Assembly: GCF_036030735.1 (NCBI RefSeq)
Contig: NZ_CP107928.1
Span: forward strand, 3,534,001-3,598,000
Reading direction: 5' to 3'
Origin: Streptomyces sp. NBC_00425
GTDB taxonomy: Bacteria > Actinomycetota > Actinomycetes > Streptomycetales > Streptomycetaceae
Length of the DNA: 64,000 nt
The position numbers and the translations under genes are program-made. Position 1 is the stretch's first letter. Each line of letters begins with the position of its first letter. The notes beneath the pieces are model-generated. The model was not told the origin of the DNA. It worked only from the letters and a program-made list of their open reading frames with translations, and searched no databases. Shown here piece by piece: positions 16,144 through 23,413 of this stretch.

Positions 16144-16804
16144 GGACGGAGATTCTAGTGATCGCGGTGACAATCGCTTCACCGAAACTCGCTGATTCGC
16201 TCACCTGGGTCAAAAGGGCGAACACCCAGTCGTCCTTACGGCCCAGTCGGCGGGGCTTGCTCTCATAGACGATATTGGCGGCGTGGCTGAGGCCGGTGGG
16301 GGTGCAGCGAGGCATACGCGCACCTGGTCGGCCGGCGCACCCGCCATCGTGGCTGGCTGTCATCGGCTGAGGCTCGTGCCACTGCCGTGCCAGATGCAGG
16401 GGTCAGCCACGGTCAACGGGAGTGTCTAGCGGTCGAGTTGCTGGGTTTCTCACCGGGCATCGAAAGCCCAGGTCACCGGCCCAACCCACCAGCCTCTCTC
16501 TCCTAAAAGCGGTGGTTGGCGGCAGCAAGCGTCGGCACTCCGTGCCCATACTCGCCGGAGATGACTACTTGATCCGCTAGACAGCGCGCGAGGTCTTGGC
16601 CCGGCCGAGTCCCGTACCGGCCACAGCAGGGCTCTACGGGTGGCTGTTCTTTACCCTGCACGAATGGATGCGCTGGACTCGCCTCGACCGTTCGTTGGGT
16701 GCAGCATGATCCCAACGCGCCACCGGGCCCGAATCGGGCGAAACCGTGGTCGCCAAATGCGATACACGCCAAGGACCTGATCCGCGCGCACAAGGGAGAG
16801 TCAA
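16144..16804. other. Region with no assignable gene
   Basis: This 660-bp stretch lies between a minus-strand membrane-protein gene and a plus-strand small gene. Open frames on both strands are short and low-scoring. Two GTCTAG-type half-sites occur (GTCTAG at 16424-16429, CTAGAC at 16577-16582), the same hexamer as in the element's operators, possibly degenerate promoters for the flanking genes. I see no RNA gene. Confidence 0.45.
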
Positions 16805-17110
16805 GTGTCATTGCCAGTGGGCAGCCGTTGGACCATCAAACGAAGCTCCGTAGGGACCGAGACCATCGAGATCATCGGTAGTCAAGGCGAGACGTTCACT
16901 GCGAAGTATGTCAGCACCACAGACCCGAGCAAGTTCTCGGGTGAAGTAAGCAGTCGGCAACATGAGGTCATCACCCTCAAGCAGCACAACGTGGGGCCCA
17001 AGTATGTCGCTTTCCACAGCGGACTGCGAGAGGCGTCGAATGGTACCTACACGGGAAGTTGGTACGACGTAGCGGGCAACAAGGGAGACTTCAGCCTGGT
17101 CAAGCAGTAG
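16805..17110 (+). CDS. Small beta-rich protein of unknown function
   Basis: This 101-residue protein alternates hydrophobic and polar residues in about eight short strands (RWTIKRSSVGTETIEIIGSQ; ETFTAKYVSTTDP; GTYTGSWYDVAGNKGDFSLV), reminiscent of a small avidin/lipocalin-like barrel. There is no signal peptide or Cys. GTG 16805 follows a GGGAGAG site at 16793-16799. It is less GC-rich than typical chromosomal genes and lies near the right end of the element, so it is probably cargo. No functional assignment is possible. Confidence 0.65.
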   Translation: MSLPVGSRWTIKRSSVGTETIEIIGSQGETFTAKYVSTTDPSKFSGEVSSRQHEVITLKQHNVGPKYVAFHSGLREASNGTYTGSWYDVAGNKGDFSLVKQ

Positions 17111-17130
17111 GCCTGCTGCCACCCAAGCTC

Positions 17131-17320
17131 TTACCGCAGCCCGTCGTCGAGAACGACACGGTGGAGCCGGGCCCAGACCCGCTCTCGGCTCCACTGGGCG
17201 AAACGCCGATAGACCGTCTGCCAGTACGGACCGAACACGGGAGGCAGCTGCCTCCAGGTGTAGCTCGACGCGGCGACGAACACGATCGTTTCTAAAGCCT
17301 CGCGGTCACCTGCCCGACGC
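17131..17320 (-). pseudogene. IS5-type transposase remnant (N-terminal fragment)
   Basis: The minus strand encodes a block typical of IS5-group transposases: EALETIVFVAASSYTWRQLP, then PVFGPYWQTVYRRFAQWSRE and RVWARLHRVVLDD. A stop follows at 17131 and the upstream part is missing. It is a decayed insertion inside the right end of the AICE, distinct from the element at 17695-18527. Confidence 0.75.
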
Positions 17321-17433
17321 CCGACCTGCGCCCTGCGGACGCTTCACTATCTGGCCTGGCCGTCGCACCAGTCGAGGGCAACAGCCGGAGCGGGCTCGGA
17401 TCGATCGAACTGTAAAGCGGTGCTCAGCCAGAC

Positions 17434-17451
17434 GTGGACTATCCGTGGACT
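17434..17451. other. Candidate integrase arm-type site (right end)
   Basis: GTGGACTATCCGTGGACT matches the left-end copy at 3316-3333 in 17 of 18 positions and in the same orientation. It ends 59 bp before the attR core. The two copies would flank the core in the circular form. Confidence 0.55.
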
Positions 17452-17510
17452 CGCCCCGCCTGATCTGCCATGCGCAGGGCCGCCACCTGCTGCTTCAACC
17501 AGTCCGTAAG

Positions 17511-17560
17511 CGGCCTCCGGAGCCGTGTGCGCAGGTTCGAATCCTGCCGGGGGCACCTTG
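17511..17560. other. attR core (50-bp direct repeat, tRNA-Arg 3' half)
   Basis: The segment is identical over 50 bp to 3164-3213. It holds only the tRNA 3' half from within the anticodon stem, so no functional tRNA is encoded here. Native chromosomal DNA should begin after it. Confidence 0.9.
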
Positions 17561-17573
17561 CACGAGGTGCCCG

Positions 17574-17613
17574 AAGACCCCGCCACCAGCGCTTTCGCTG
17601 CGGACGGGGTCTT
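17574..17613 (+). terminator. Hairpin beyond attR (chromosomal copy of the tRNA terminator)
   Basis: AAGACCCCG (17574-17582) pairs with CGGGGTCTT (17605-17613). It matches the structure at 3227-3266, with scattered substitutions in the surrounding 97 bp. It is presumably the original tRNA-Arg terminator displaced by integration. Confidence 0.7.
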
Positions 17614-17694
17614 GGCGTACGTGCAGCCGTGTGCCGCTCGGAGTGGTCGTATGTCGGCGTCGGCAGCCTAGAACTTGCGCAAATCGGCAGGACC

Positions 17695-18126
17695 TCATGG
17701 GTGGCGCCGTGGCCGAGCTTCCCATCGGTGAGTGGCCCAGGCTCGACGGATGAGGCTACGGAGAGCGATGATCGCGTCGGCAAGGTCGAAGAACGCGTCG
17801 ATGACGATTTCTCTTCGTTCGTAGCAGCGTTGGAGCCGGTTGAAGGCGTTGTGCCAAGCGTTGGTGCGTTCGATGTGCCAACGCCGACTGGCTTGGATCG
17901 GAGCCTGGTCGCCCTTATGTGCGATGCGACCAGCCAGGTTTCGGCTGGCCAGCTCGTCACGAGTGTTCTGCGAGTCGTATCCGGCATCCAGGTTGACGGT
18001 GATCGCATCTGGGAGTGGACCGAGGTCGTCGAGCTTGTCCAGCGTCGGCGAGTCGTGGCGGTTAGCGCCAGCCAGCACCCGGCCAAGCGGGATGCCGTAC
18101 CCGTCAACCATGAGGGATCGTTTCAT
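17695..18126 (-). CDS. IS5-family transposase, C-terminal ORF
   Basis: The 143-residue product carries the rest of the DDE domain: MVDGYGIPLGRVLAGANRHD, the second Asp in VNLDAGYDSQNTRDEL and the Glu in RRWHIERTNAWHNAFNRLQR. It starts at ATG 18126 inside the end of the upstream ORF. No internal stop is seen, so a frameshifted fusion would be a full-length transposase. Confidence 0.8.
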   Translation of the reverse strand: MKRSLMVDGYGIPLGRVLAGANRHDSPTLDKLDDLGPLPDAITVNLDAGYDSQNTRDELASRNLAGRIAHKGDQAPIQASRRWHIERTNAWHNAFNRLQRCYERREIVIDAFFDLADAIIALRSLIRRAWATHRWEARPRRHP

Positions 18127-18527
18127 CCCCGTTTACCACGATCGACCGGAGAGCGCCCGGAAACCTCTCCTCCACCGGAGGCTTTGGCGATGCAGCCATC
18201 GATGGAGATATCTTCCAGTACCAGGCCGACGATCCGGTCGTAGCATTCCAGGACTATGCGCTTGAGCTGTGCGAACACCCCAAGTGTGATCCACTCGTTG
18301 CGGCGGTTGCGGATCGTTGTCGCAGAGCAGGTGGTGTCGGCAATGGCTTGATAGGAGCAGCCGAACCGGAGCACCTGGATCAGTTTGTCGTCGAACACGA
18401 TCCGGTCGTTGAGACGGCGGCGGTGAACACCGAGCGGGTGGCCAGGGTCAAACGTCGGCCGCTCAGGGAGCAATGCGGAAAACTGAACCCACAACGGCTC
18501 GACAAGCCAAGCCGGGATGACAGGCAC
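18123..18527 (-). CDS. IS5-family transposase, N-terminal ORF
   Basis: The 134-residue product carries the DUF4096-type N-terminal domain (IPAWLVEPLWVQFSALLPER; LIQVLRFGCSYQAIADTTCS) and the first catalytic Asp region (LEDISIDGCIAKAS). It ends ...GRSPVDRGKRG and its TGA overlaps the next ORF's ATG. A -1 shift at the overlap would join it to the downstream ORF as GKRG-MKRS, reproducing the normal IS5 sequence. It appears intact. Confidence 0.8.
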   Translation of the reverse strand: MPVIPAWLVEPLWVQFSALLPERPTFDPGHPLGVHRRRLNDRIVFDDKLIQVLRFGCSYQAIADTTCSATTIRNRRNEWITLGVFAQLKRIVLECYDRIVGLVLEDISIDGCIAKASGGGEVSGRSPVDRGKRG

Positions 18528-18621
18528 GGATGATCCTCATATAGGGAGCAGATCCGGGCCGTCTTGCGCGGCACGTTGGATGGATTGCTCGTCCGGCCGA
18601 AAAGGCCGCGGCACTTCACAA

Positions 18622-19014
18622 TCAAGCGGCCTGCTCGTCTGCGGTGTCGCCGGGTGCCGCCAGCCATGGCATCCGGTGGACGAGGCTGTCGCGCAGCTCG
18701 GTGAGGATCGCGATTCGCTCCTCCAGCTGAGCTACCCGCTGTGCGCCGACGCCATAGCCGTCGGCGCACAGCGGTGAGTAGGAGAGCACCTCGGGCAGAT
18801 CGGCGTCGAGGTAGGCCAGGAGGGACTTCACATCCTCCACGGTGAGCCCGCAGGACAGAAGCTCACGGATGTTCCGGACCCTGCGTACCGCACCGGGCTC
18901 ATACAGGCGATAACCCGCCGTCGTACGGTCGGACTCCAGCAAGCCCTGCTCCTCGTAGTAGCGCAGGGCACGGGTTGTGGTCCCGGCCTTCGCGGCCAGT
19001 TCACCGATCAGCAT
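18622..19014 (-). CDS. MerR-family transcriptional regulator
   Basis: The product has 130 residues. The N-terminal winged HTH (MLIGELAAKAGTTTRALRYY, then EEQGLL) is followed by the RLYEPGAVRRVRNIRELLSC helix and a C-terminal dimerisation coiled coil (RVAQLEERIAILTELRDSLV). There is no clear Cys metal site, so it is probably a drug or stress sensor. ATG 19014 has CGGAGGTG 6 nt upstream. Its own promoter contains a 22-bp dyad (19045-19066) nearly identical to one upstream of the oxidoreductase gene that precedes it, implying control of both. Confidence 0.9.
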   Translation of the reverse strand: MLIGELAAKAGTTTRALRYYEEQGLLESDRTTAGYRLYEPGAVRRVRNIRELLSCGLTVEDVKSLLAYLDADLPEVLSYSPLCADGYGVGAQRVAQLEERIAILTELRDSLVHRMPWLAAPGDTADEQAA

Positions 19015-19044
19015 TGCAGCCACCTCCGAGTCCGACCATAAGGC

Positions 19045-19066
19045 TTCACCCATACGTCAAGGTCAA
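19045..19066 (-). promoter_or_regulatory. MerR-type dyad operator in the merR promoter
   Basis: On the minus strand TTGACC (19061-19066) and GGTGAA (19045-19050) enclose 10 bp. TTGACC can be the -35 and CTTATG (19037-19042) the -10, with an 18-bp spacer, longer than standard as MerR regulators require. It overlaps the last codons of the oxidoreductase gene. Confidence 0.65.
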
Positions 19067-20100
19067 CTCCCGAGCCGGACCACCGTCTTCCCGGTGTACG
19101 CGCCGTTCACGAGATCGAGGAGAGCCTGCGGTGCATTGGCCAGCCCATCGATCACCGTCTCGTCATAGACGATCGCGCCCTCGCGCAGCCACGTACGGAA
19201 TTGCGCGCCGAACTCCGGAGCACGCTCAAAGTGATCGCCCACGGTGAAGCCGCGGATCGTGAGCCGCTTACCGAGGACACTGAGCAGGTCGCCGGGACTG
19301 GCTTCGCTCTGCCGGCTGAGGGCTCCGCACACGGCAACGCGGCCATGCGGGTTCATGATCTCGATCGCAGCGCGCAGCTGTTCGCCACCCACGTTGTCGA
19401 AGTAGACGTCGATGCCTTCGGGTGCGGCCTCGCGCAGCCGGTCGACGATCGGTCCGTCGTGATAGTCGAAGGCCGCATCGAACCCGAGTCTCCCGGTCAG
19501 ATGGGCGGCCTTGTCCCGCGATCCGGCGCTGCCGATCACCCGGCTCGCCCCCTTGAGCCGGGCGATCTGGCCGGCCATGCTCCCGGTCGCCCCCGCCGCA
19601 CTGGAGACGAAAACGGTGTCGCCGGGCCGTAGTTCCGCCGCGTCCATGAGCCCGACGTAGGCGACCAGTCCGAAGCCCAGGTAAGTAGAGGGCGTCGGGT
19701 AGGCGTCCCGGTCGACGCGGCGGAACAGCCCGGCCTGCGCCACGGCATACTCGCGCCAGCCAAGCCGGTGCATCACCAGGTCGCCCTCGTCCAGTGATGC
19801 ATCCGCGGAGGCGACCACTTCACCGATGGCATCGCCGTACATCACCTCGCCGACCTCATAGCGGGGCATCGGCAGACCGGACTCGCCCGCGATCAGCATG
19901 AGCATGCCGGGATCGAGCGACATGAACAAATTGCGGACCAGTACCTGCCCCGATGCGGGATGGGGAACAGCGACCTCGGTTATCTCGAAGTCCCCGGGAA
20001 CGGGCAGGCCCTCAGGCCGCGCGAACAGCCGGGCTTCCAGCCCGGTACGGGATATGCCGGAGCGGCTGGAGAACGTTGTGCTCTTCGAAGATGTATCCAT
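19063..20100 (-). CDS. NADP-dependent medium-chain oxidoreductase (zinc-independent)
   Basis: This 345-residue enzyme is of the leukotriene B4 dehydrogenase/curcumin-reductase type, reducing alpha,beta-unsaturated carbonyls with NADPH. It shows FMSLDPGMLMLI, the TYLGFGLVAYVGLMDAAELR segment, the nucleotide-binding VFVSSAAGATGSMAGQIARL and FDAAFDYHDG, and FDNVGGEQL. No zinc ligands are present. ATG 20100 lies about 3 nt from the likely transcription start and lacks a Shine-Dalgarno, so it may be leaderless. It lies upstream of and co-oriented with merR, with the same dyad in its promoter. It could detoxify an electrophile sensed by the MerR protein (inference). Confidence 0.88.
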   Translation of the reverse strand: MDTSSKSTTFSSRSGISRTGLEARLFARPEGLPVPGDFEITEVAVPHPASGQVLVRNLFMSLDPGMLMLIAGESGLPMPRYEVGEVMYGDAIGEVVASADASLDEGDLVMHRLGWREYAVAQAGLFRRVDRDAYPTPSTYLGFGLVAYVGLMDAAELRPGDTVFVSSAAGATGSMAGQIARLKGASRVIGSAGSRDKAAHLTGRLGFDAAFDYHDGPIVDRLREAAPEGIDVYFDNVGGEQLRAAIEIMNPHGRVAVCGALSRQSEASPGDLLSVLGKRLTIRGFTVGDHFERAPEFGAQFRTWLREGAIVYDETVIDGLANAPQALLDLVNGAYTGKTVVRLGS

Positions 20101-20117
20101 GCCGACGACGTTAGAGA

Positions 20118-20139
20118 TTGACCCATGCGTCAAGGTCAA
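20118..20139 (-). promoter_or_regulatory. MerR-type dyad operator of the oxidoreductase gene
   Basis: Minus-strand TTGACC N10 GGTCAA is a perfect hexamer dyad. TTGACC (20134-20139) as -35 and TCTAAC (20110-20115) as -10 are 18 bp apart. It matches the merR dyad at 19045-19066 in 20 of 22 positions by eye. Confidence 0.7.
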
Positions 20140-20948
20140 GCCGCCCGGCCGGTGGCGGCCTCTAGACGTACCTGGAGGCCGAACGGGGTGTTGGCCCGCA
20201 CGGAGTACACACGGCTCGATGACCTCGGGGCCCGGCCCCGTGTTACTTCCTGCCCAGCGACGCCGCCTACCCGCGCGACCTCTTATTCGCGGCGGGGCCG
20301 CAGCGCGTCAATCCGCAGGTAGGCACCCGGAGGCGACGAGGCCCTCGGATGGGGAGTCCGCGGGCCGGCATGCCGCGTGCGGCGAGTAGTCGGCACGGCT
20401 GTCGCTGGCCCGGTCGCACTCGGCAAAGGTGTCGGCGGCTTCACGTCGCGCGCGTCGTCGGAGGGCGGGCCGATCACCGCGGCCTTACGGCGCGGGCGGT
20501 GTCGACGGAGATGCAGAAGCCGGCGGCGAATTGCGCGAGAGTGTCGTGCCGGCACGGGTACCAGACGGACCGGAGCACGCTGGTGCTGTGGGGGTGACGG
20601 TGAGAATGGTGACCCACTCGACGAGGGCGTGGAGCAGTCGAGCGCGGCCCGACAGGAAACCAACAGAGCTCCTGTGCCGACGGGTTGCGAGGACGACCTC
20701 CCTCACCAGCACGGGAGCCCAACGTCTTCACTGGGTCAACGGCCACGCTGCTAAATCTCACTGGAGCCGTCTCGATGCTCAACGGCAGGCCCTGTGGGGC
20801 CAAACCAGCGAGACACTGCCGAGTGGCACCCCGCGTAGGTTCGCGCTCTCCCTTTGCGGGCCTAATGCGGCATTACTCCGGGCCCGTGAACGCGCCCGGA
20901 GTAATGACCCATCCCGAGGGAGGTCAACCCTCGTCACTGCGGAAGTAT
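20140..20948. other. 809-bp region without an intact gene
   Basis: No open frame here has both coding character and a start. On the minus strand around 20474-20580 the translation WYPCRHDTLAQFAAGFCISV resembles the HTH start of an IS transposase (DTLAxLAAGFGISVGTA), so I read this as transposase debris. The rest appears non-coding and may hold the upstream region of the oxidoreductase gene. Confidence 0.4.
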
Positions 20949-21446
20949 TTATGCATTATCGTAATATGCATAGCAGGTCCAGGCCGCGCCTTGCGTCGAG
21001 TTGGCGTAGGAAGTGTCACCCTTCGCCACCCAGCCGCTTGAATGGTCGACGTTCTGGACCCTGACCGTCGTCTTGTGCTTGACATCCGCGATGTAGTTCG
21101 AGTAGCACTTCTTTCCAGCCGACACCAGGTCGTACCCATAGCACCACCGGCCATGAGTCACATCCTGGCAGGTATTCCCCCTCAGCTGAGCCGCGGATTC
21201 CTTGATTTCCAGCTTTACCACGCCCCACTCGGAGGGGTTGCCCAGCTCCGCCGGCGGGTTGACTCCGTCACCCCTCTGGTGGATGACGGGCTGCCCGGTT
21301 ACGAGGCCATTGTCGGCCTCAACCACGGTATTGTCGGCGCCGGTTGCGCTCTGCGAGCCATAGGCCGCCGCCGGGGTGGCAAAACTGGAAACCGCAAGCA
21401 CGGCACCCGCAATGCCGAAGAATATTGACTTTCCGAACTTTTTCAC
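20949..21446 (-). CDS. Lactococcin-972-family secreted peptide
   Basis: The precursor has 165 residues. A Sec signal peptide (VKKFGKSIFFGIAGAVLAVS, then SFATPAAA) is followed by a mature part whose C-terminus fits the lactococcin 972 pattern: RWCYGYDL, KKCYSNYIADVKHKTTVRV, SGWVAKGDTSYAN and a final YAYYDN. Members of this family inhibit septum formation by binding lipid II. Four Cys residues (two near WCYGYD/KKCY) could form disulfides, unlike the classical peptide. GTG 21446 has AAGGGGGA upstream. The dedicated ABC transporter and large membrane immunity protein normally encoded beside it are absent. Confidence 0.75.
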   Translation of the reverse strand: MKKFGKSIFFGIAGAVLAVSSFATPAAAYGSQSATGADNTVVEADNGLVTGQPVIHQRGDGVNPPAELGNPSEWGVVKLEIKESAAQLRGNTCQDVTHGRWCYGYDLVSAGKKCYSNYIADVKHKTTVRVQNVDHSSGWVAKGDTSYANSTQGAAWTCYAYYDNA

Positions 21447-21556
21447 GTTCCCCCTTTTTCCGCTCCCCGCTGTCGAGGGCTCGGAGGGATCTTCTACGAG
21501 GGCGCTGCAGCGGTCAAGACATGGCCGATTAACGGCCCCTGCACGGCCTGAAATCG

Positions 21557-22093
21557 TCAATGAATGCGCGGCCTCGGCGCGACGGTGTCGAGCCACTGCG
21601 CGATGGCGGAGAAGTCGGCGTCGGTGAGGCCCCGGGACGGGTCCACGCGATGCAGCAACGATGAGCCCGGATGTTGGGCCGCGACCCAGAGGCGGTCCAT
21701 GGAACTGATCTCGTCGTCGACCCAGACGAACGGCCGGCCGTCGGCCCGGTCGACAAGGTGGCGGGTCTTCCAGTGCAGGCCGCGCGGGCCTGGATCGGCC
21801 TCGGCGGTGGTGTCCGGCCAATTGGCCACGGGCAGGTTCGGAAGGCCGATCCGTGGGGCGACCGCCTCGTTCGCCTTCTCCCTCCAGGTCGTGGCCCACA
21901 CGAGGTCGCAGCCCAGGTTCAGAAGACGCGCCCCGATTCCGGGGTCGAGGCGCTCCAGCAGGGGGTTTTCCTCATCGACGGGCGTCGAGGCGTCGGCTGC
22001 CGCGGCCCCCGAATGCTCGGACGGCATCCCGAAGGGGATGAGCGGGCCATCGACGTCGAGGAAGAGGAGGGGACGCTCCGCTGCGCTTGTCAC
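21557..22093 (-). CDS. HAD-like phosphatase domain protein
   Basis: This 178-residue HAD-superfamily protein has the nucleophile motif LLFLDVDGPLIPFG, motif II in VWATTWREKANE and the acidic motif VWVDDE. Such short Streptomyces proteins lack a cap domain and have unknown substrates. The GTG at 22093 is the first start, with no strong ribosome site. It lies between the lactococcin-like gene and a CPCC pseudogene, in a region with several degraded sequences. Confidence 0.8.
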   Translation of the reverse strand: MTSAAERPLLFLDVDGPLIPFGMPSEHSGAAAADASTPVDEENPLLERLDPGIGARLLNLGCDLVWATTWREKANEAVAPRIGLPNLPVANWPDTTAEADPGPRGLHWKTRHLVDRADGRPFVWVDDEISSMDRLWVAAQHPGSSLLHRVDPSRGLTDADFSAIAQWLDTVAPRPRIH

Positions 22094-22346
22094 AGGCGCA
22101 CGATAGACCGCCGCGCGGCGGGAGCAGCTCCCTCGGGGCCGGGCCGTCCGTGGGGTCGTCTGCGGTTCCTCGAGGCCACATGCGCTGGGGGCTTCCGTGG
22201 TCGTCGCCGTATCGGTCGGGCGTGGCCTCGCTCGGCAACTCGACTTCAGGCAGGTGGCGTTGGGCTTGCTGGTGCCGTACGGGGGCAGGGGTGCCGGGTC
22301 TTCGCATGCCGAGCTCCTGGCCCGGTCGAGCCGTGCCTGGGTATGA

Positions 22347-22673
22347 GCTCGCGGTGGAGGGCACGGCAGGGCAGGATGCCCTGCCGGTGACTCCGTTCGT
22401 CAACAACCGCGGGAGCCCGAGGACGGCCCCTGTCCCTGTGCCTGCTGCGGCTTCCTGACGCTCGAAGAGCGCAGCTGCTTCGAGATCCGTCCCGTGTGCT
22501 TCCGGGAGGACGACGGCCAGGGCGACGACAATGCCGACCGGGTGCTGGGCGGTCCCAACGGCCGGCTCAGCCTCACGGAAGCCCGAAACAATCTCCGTGT
22601 TCTGGGGGCTGGCGACGAGCGGCGCCTCAAGTTCGTGCGCGCTCCTCTGCCGGACGAATGCCCCGCCGTCTGA
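22347..22673 (+). pseudogene. CPCC-type cysteine-rich protein remnant
   Basis: From 22425 the plus strand encodes GPCPCACCGFLTLEERSC, then FEIRPVCFREDDGQGDDNAD and GGPNGRLSLTEARNNLRVLG, the signature of small CPCC zinc-ribbon proteins. The frame opens only after a stop at 22344 and contains no ATG, GTG or TTG before the motif. One conserved Cys (usual EICPVC) is Arg here. I therefore read it as 5'-truncated and decaying; use of a rare start cannot be excluded. Confidence 0.65.
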
Positions 22674-22738
22674 CATCACGTGGGGTGAGGGGCGAGTGGC
22701 GAGTCTCGTCCAGGGCACACCGGTGCGGGAGGCGTTGG

Positions 22739-23251
22739 CTACCGGTAGAAGACGGACACGCCGCCGTGATGCGAGCAAGCACCCTGGTGGTGAGCGGCGT
22801 ACGAGTACGTGCCGTCGTTGCACAGTGCCGTCGCACCGCCGCCCTCGGAGCTCGAGCCACCCGACGAGCTGGACCCGCCGCCGGACGACGAGCCGCCGGA
22901 GGTCGAACCGCCGCCCGTGCCCGACCCCGCGGCGGCGTGCGCGGTGACGGTCACCTTCACCTTGACTGTTTCCGTCACTGTCGGCGCGGGCTTCGGCTTC
23001 GCGGTCTCCGTCGCCGTGGCCGTCGCGGTGACCGTGGCCGTGGCCGTGACCGTCGGCTGGGTCTTGTCGCTGACCGCGGTCTTCGTCGTATTGGGGTTCT
23101 GGTCGTCCGCACCGGCGCTGCCGAGGCCGATGATGAACGCCAGGCCCAGGGCGGGCAGGACGAAGCGCTTGCGAGCCCACTTCGGCGCGGGACGCCCAGG
23201 CGGCGGTCCGGGAGGCGGCTGCAGCGGCGGTTGAGGCTGGTAGTAGCTCAC
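22739..23251 (-). CDS. Membrane-anchored DUF3761 protein
   Basis: This 170-residue protein has a proline-rich cytoplasmic N-terminus (QPQPPLQPPPGPPPGRPAPK), one transmembrane helix (FVLPALGLAFIIGLGSAG), a Thr/Val/Ala repeat (TVTATATVTATATATETAKP) and a Gly/Ser linker. It ends in a DUF3761 module (CNDGTYSYAAHHQGACSHHG) with conserved Cys and His residues outside the cell. GTG 23251 is the start. The TATA-type repeats resemble a wall-spanning stalk. Function is unknown. Confidence 0.8.
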   Translation of the reverse strand: MSYYQPQPPLQPPPGPPPGRPAPKWARKRFVLPALGLAFIIGLGSAGADDQNPNTTKTAVSDKTQPTVTATATVTATATATETAKPKPAPTVTETVKVKVTVTAHAAAGSGTGGGSTSGGSSSGGGSSSSGGSSSEGGGATALCNDGTYSYAAHHQGACSHHGGVSVFYR

Positions 23252-23413
23252 GGGTCCCCCTGGTTGGTGCGTGAGGGGGGGAAACTATCGACAACGGGAC
23301 GTCGCATGTGATGGACAAGTGAAGAAGTTGGCCCAGTTGTGACCTCGCGGCTCGTCGCTTCCCGCCGGCTCCGTGGTGGCACGGCAGGACCCGAGGGTGC
23401 CTGCGGCCTTTCG

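Larger units (their letters stand above)
3164..17560. mobile_element. AICE (pSAM2-type integrative and conjugative element) at tRNA-Arg(CCG)
   Basis: The element is 14.4 kb and bounded by 50-bp att repeats. It carries the diagnostic AICE set on the minus strand: integrase, excisionase, RepSA-type initiator, SpdD and small Spd-like proteins, a DUF2637 membrane protein, an FtsK/TraB-like translocase and an SCO3933-family protein. No GntR/KorSA-type regulator, Pra or Nudix gene is seen. Instead there is an XRE / ATPase / HTH-sensor / PP2C block and a shared GTCTAG operator. Cargo includes a HEAT-repeat protein, a low-GC membrane protein and a small beta-rich protein. All core genes appear intact, so it may still be able to excise and transfer (inference). 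Confidence 0.93.
17695..18527 (-). mobile_element. IS5-family insertion sequence (two overlapping ORFs)
   Basis: Two transposase ORFs in different frames overlap by 4 nt, the arrangement of IS5-group elements that make the full transposase by frameshifting. The element lies about 130 bp outside attR. I could not identify terminal inverted repeats or a target duplication, so the true ends are unknown and the span given is coding only. Confidence 0.75.

Noticed and set aside
16043..16363. 106-codon minus-strand frame with IVYESKPRRLGRKDDWVF
   Set aside because: It overlaps the start of the membrane-protein gene, lacks a ribosome site and matches nothing I recognise; it could be a remnant but is not supportable.
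20171..20176. CTAGAC hexamer outside the AICE
   Set aside because: It is a single half-site without the partner or G-run, so I do not count it as a member of the element's operator set.
22980..23060. Short repeats in the DUF3761 gene considered as a possible CRISPR-like array
   Set aside because: They are in-frame Thr/Ala/Val codon repeats of a wall-spanning stalk with no spacers. No CRISPR array was seen anywhere in the window.
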